The notes below the pieces were generated by a model that saw only the letters and a list, made by a program, of their open reading frames with translations, was not told where the DNA came from and searched no databases. This document shows positions 6,360-6,379 of a DNA stretch of 6,379 nucleotides, in pieces. Every line of letters starts with the position of its first letter. Position 1 is the stretch's first letter. Location: contig JALXCG010000338.1 of assembly GCA_026991065.1 (NCBI GenBank), positions 1 to 6,379 of the forward strand. Reading direction: 5' to 3'. Source of the stretch: Gemmatimonadota bacterium (lineage in GTDB: Bacteria > GCA-2686955). The translations under genes and the position numbers were made by a program.

Positions 6360-6379
6360 GAGCAGGGGCGGATCAGGGG

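Overview
This window is GC-rich bacterial DNA. All five genes I can support lie on the minus strand, so they are transcribed from right to left. A tripartite-type RND efflux permease implies a Gram-negative, two-membrane organism. A secreted parallel beta-helix protein of the kind common in FCB-group and environmental candidate phyla hints at that kind of lineage, but I cannot name a taxon from the sequence alone. Start codons are varied (ATG, GTG, TTG). Four of the five starts are preceded by a recognisable Shine-Dalgarno (SD) sequence.

Layout in transcription order. Positions 6359-3240 hold a complete RND efflux transporter of 1039 residues; its upstream region is cut off by the window edge. 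A 169-bp gap with two short hairpins follows. Positions 3070-1904 hold a 388-residue exported right-handed beta-helix protein that starts with TTG. A 213-bp gap then carries a candidate promoter inside an inverted repeat. Positions 1690-770 hold a QmcA-type SPFH/stomatin membrane protein. Positions 773-300 hold its partner, a short NfeD/YbbJ-type protein whose GTG start overlaps the qmcA stop. After a 97-bp gap with a hairpin, an unrecognised gene starts at 203 and runs off the left edge.

Functionally, the qmcA-nfeD pair is the only clear operon and matches the known SPFH-NfeD partnership in membrane organisation and quality control. The RND pump and the beta-helix protein look like separate units that happen to be neighbours; I see no shared pathway. 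Every long plus-strand reading frame is antisense to one of these genes and was treated as a shadow.

I found no CRISPR array, mobile element, tRNA or rRNA, and no convincing new multi-gene system. The points most worth a second look are the inverted and direct repeats around the putative qmcA promoter, the missing proton-relay lysine in the RND pump, the regular Cys/Asn ladder of the beta-helix protein, and the unidentified partial gene at the left edge.
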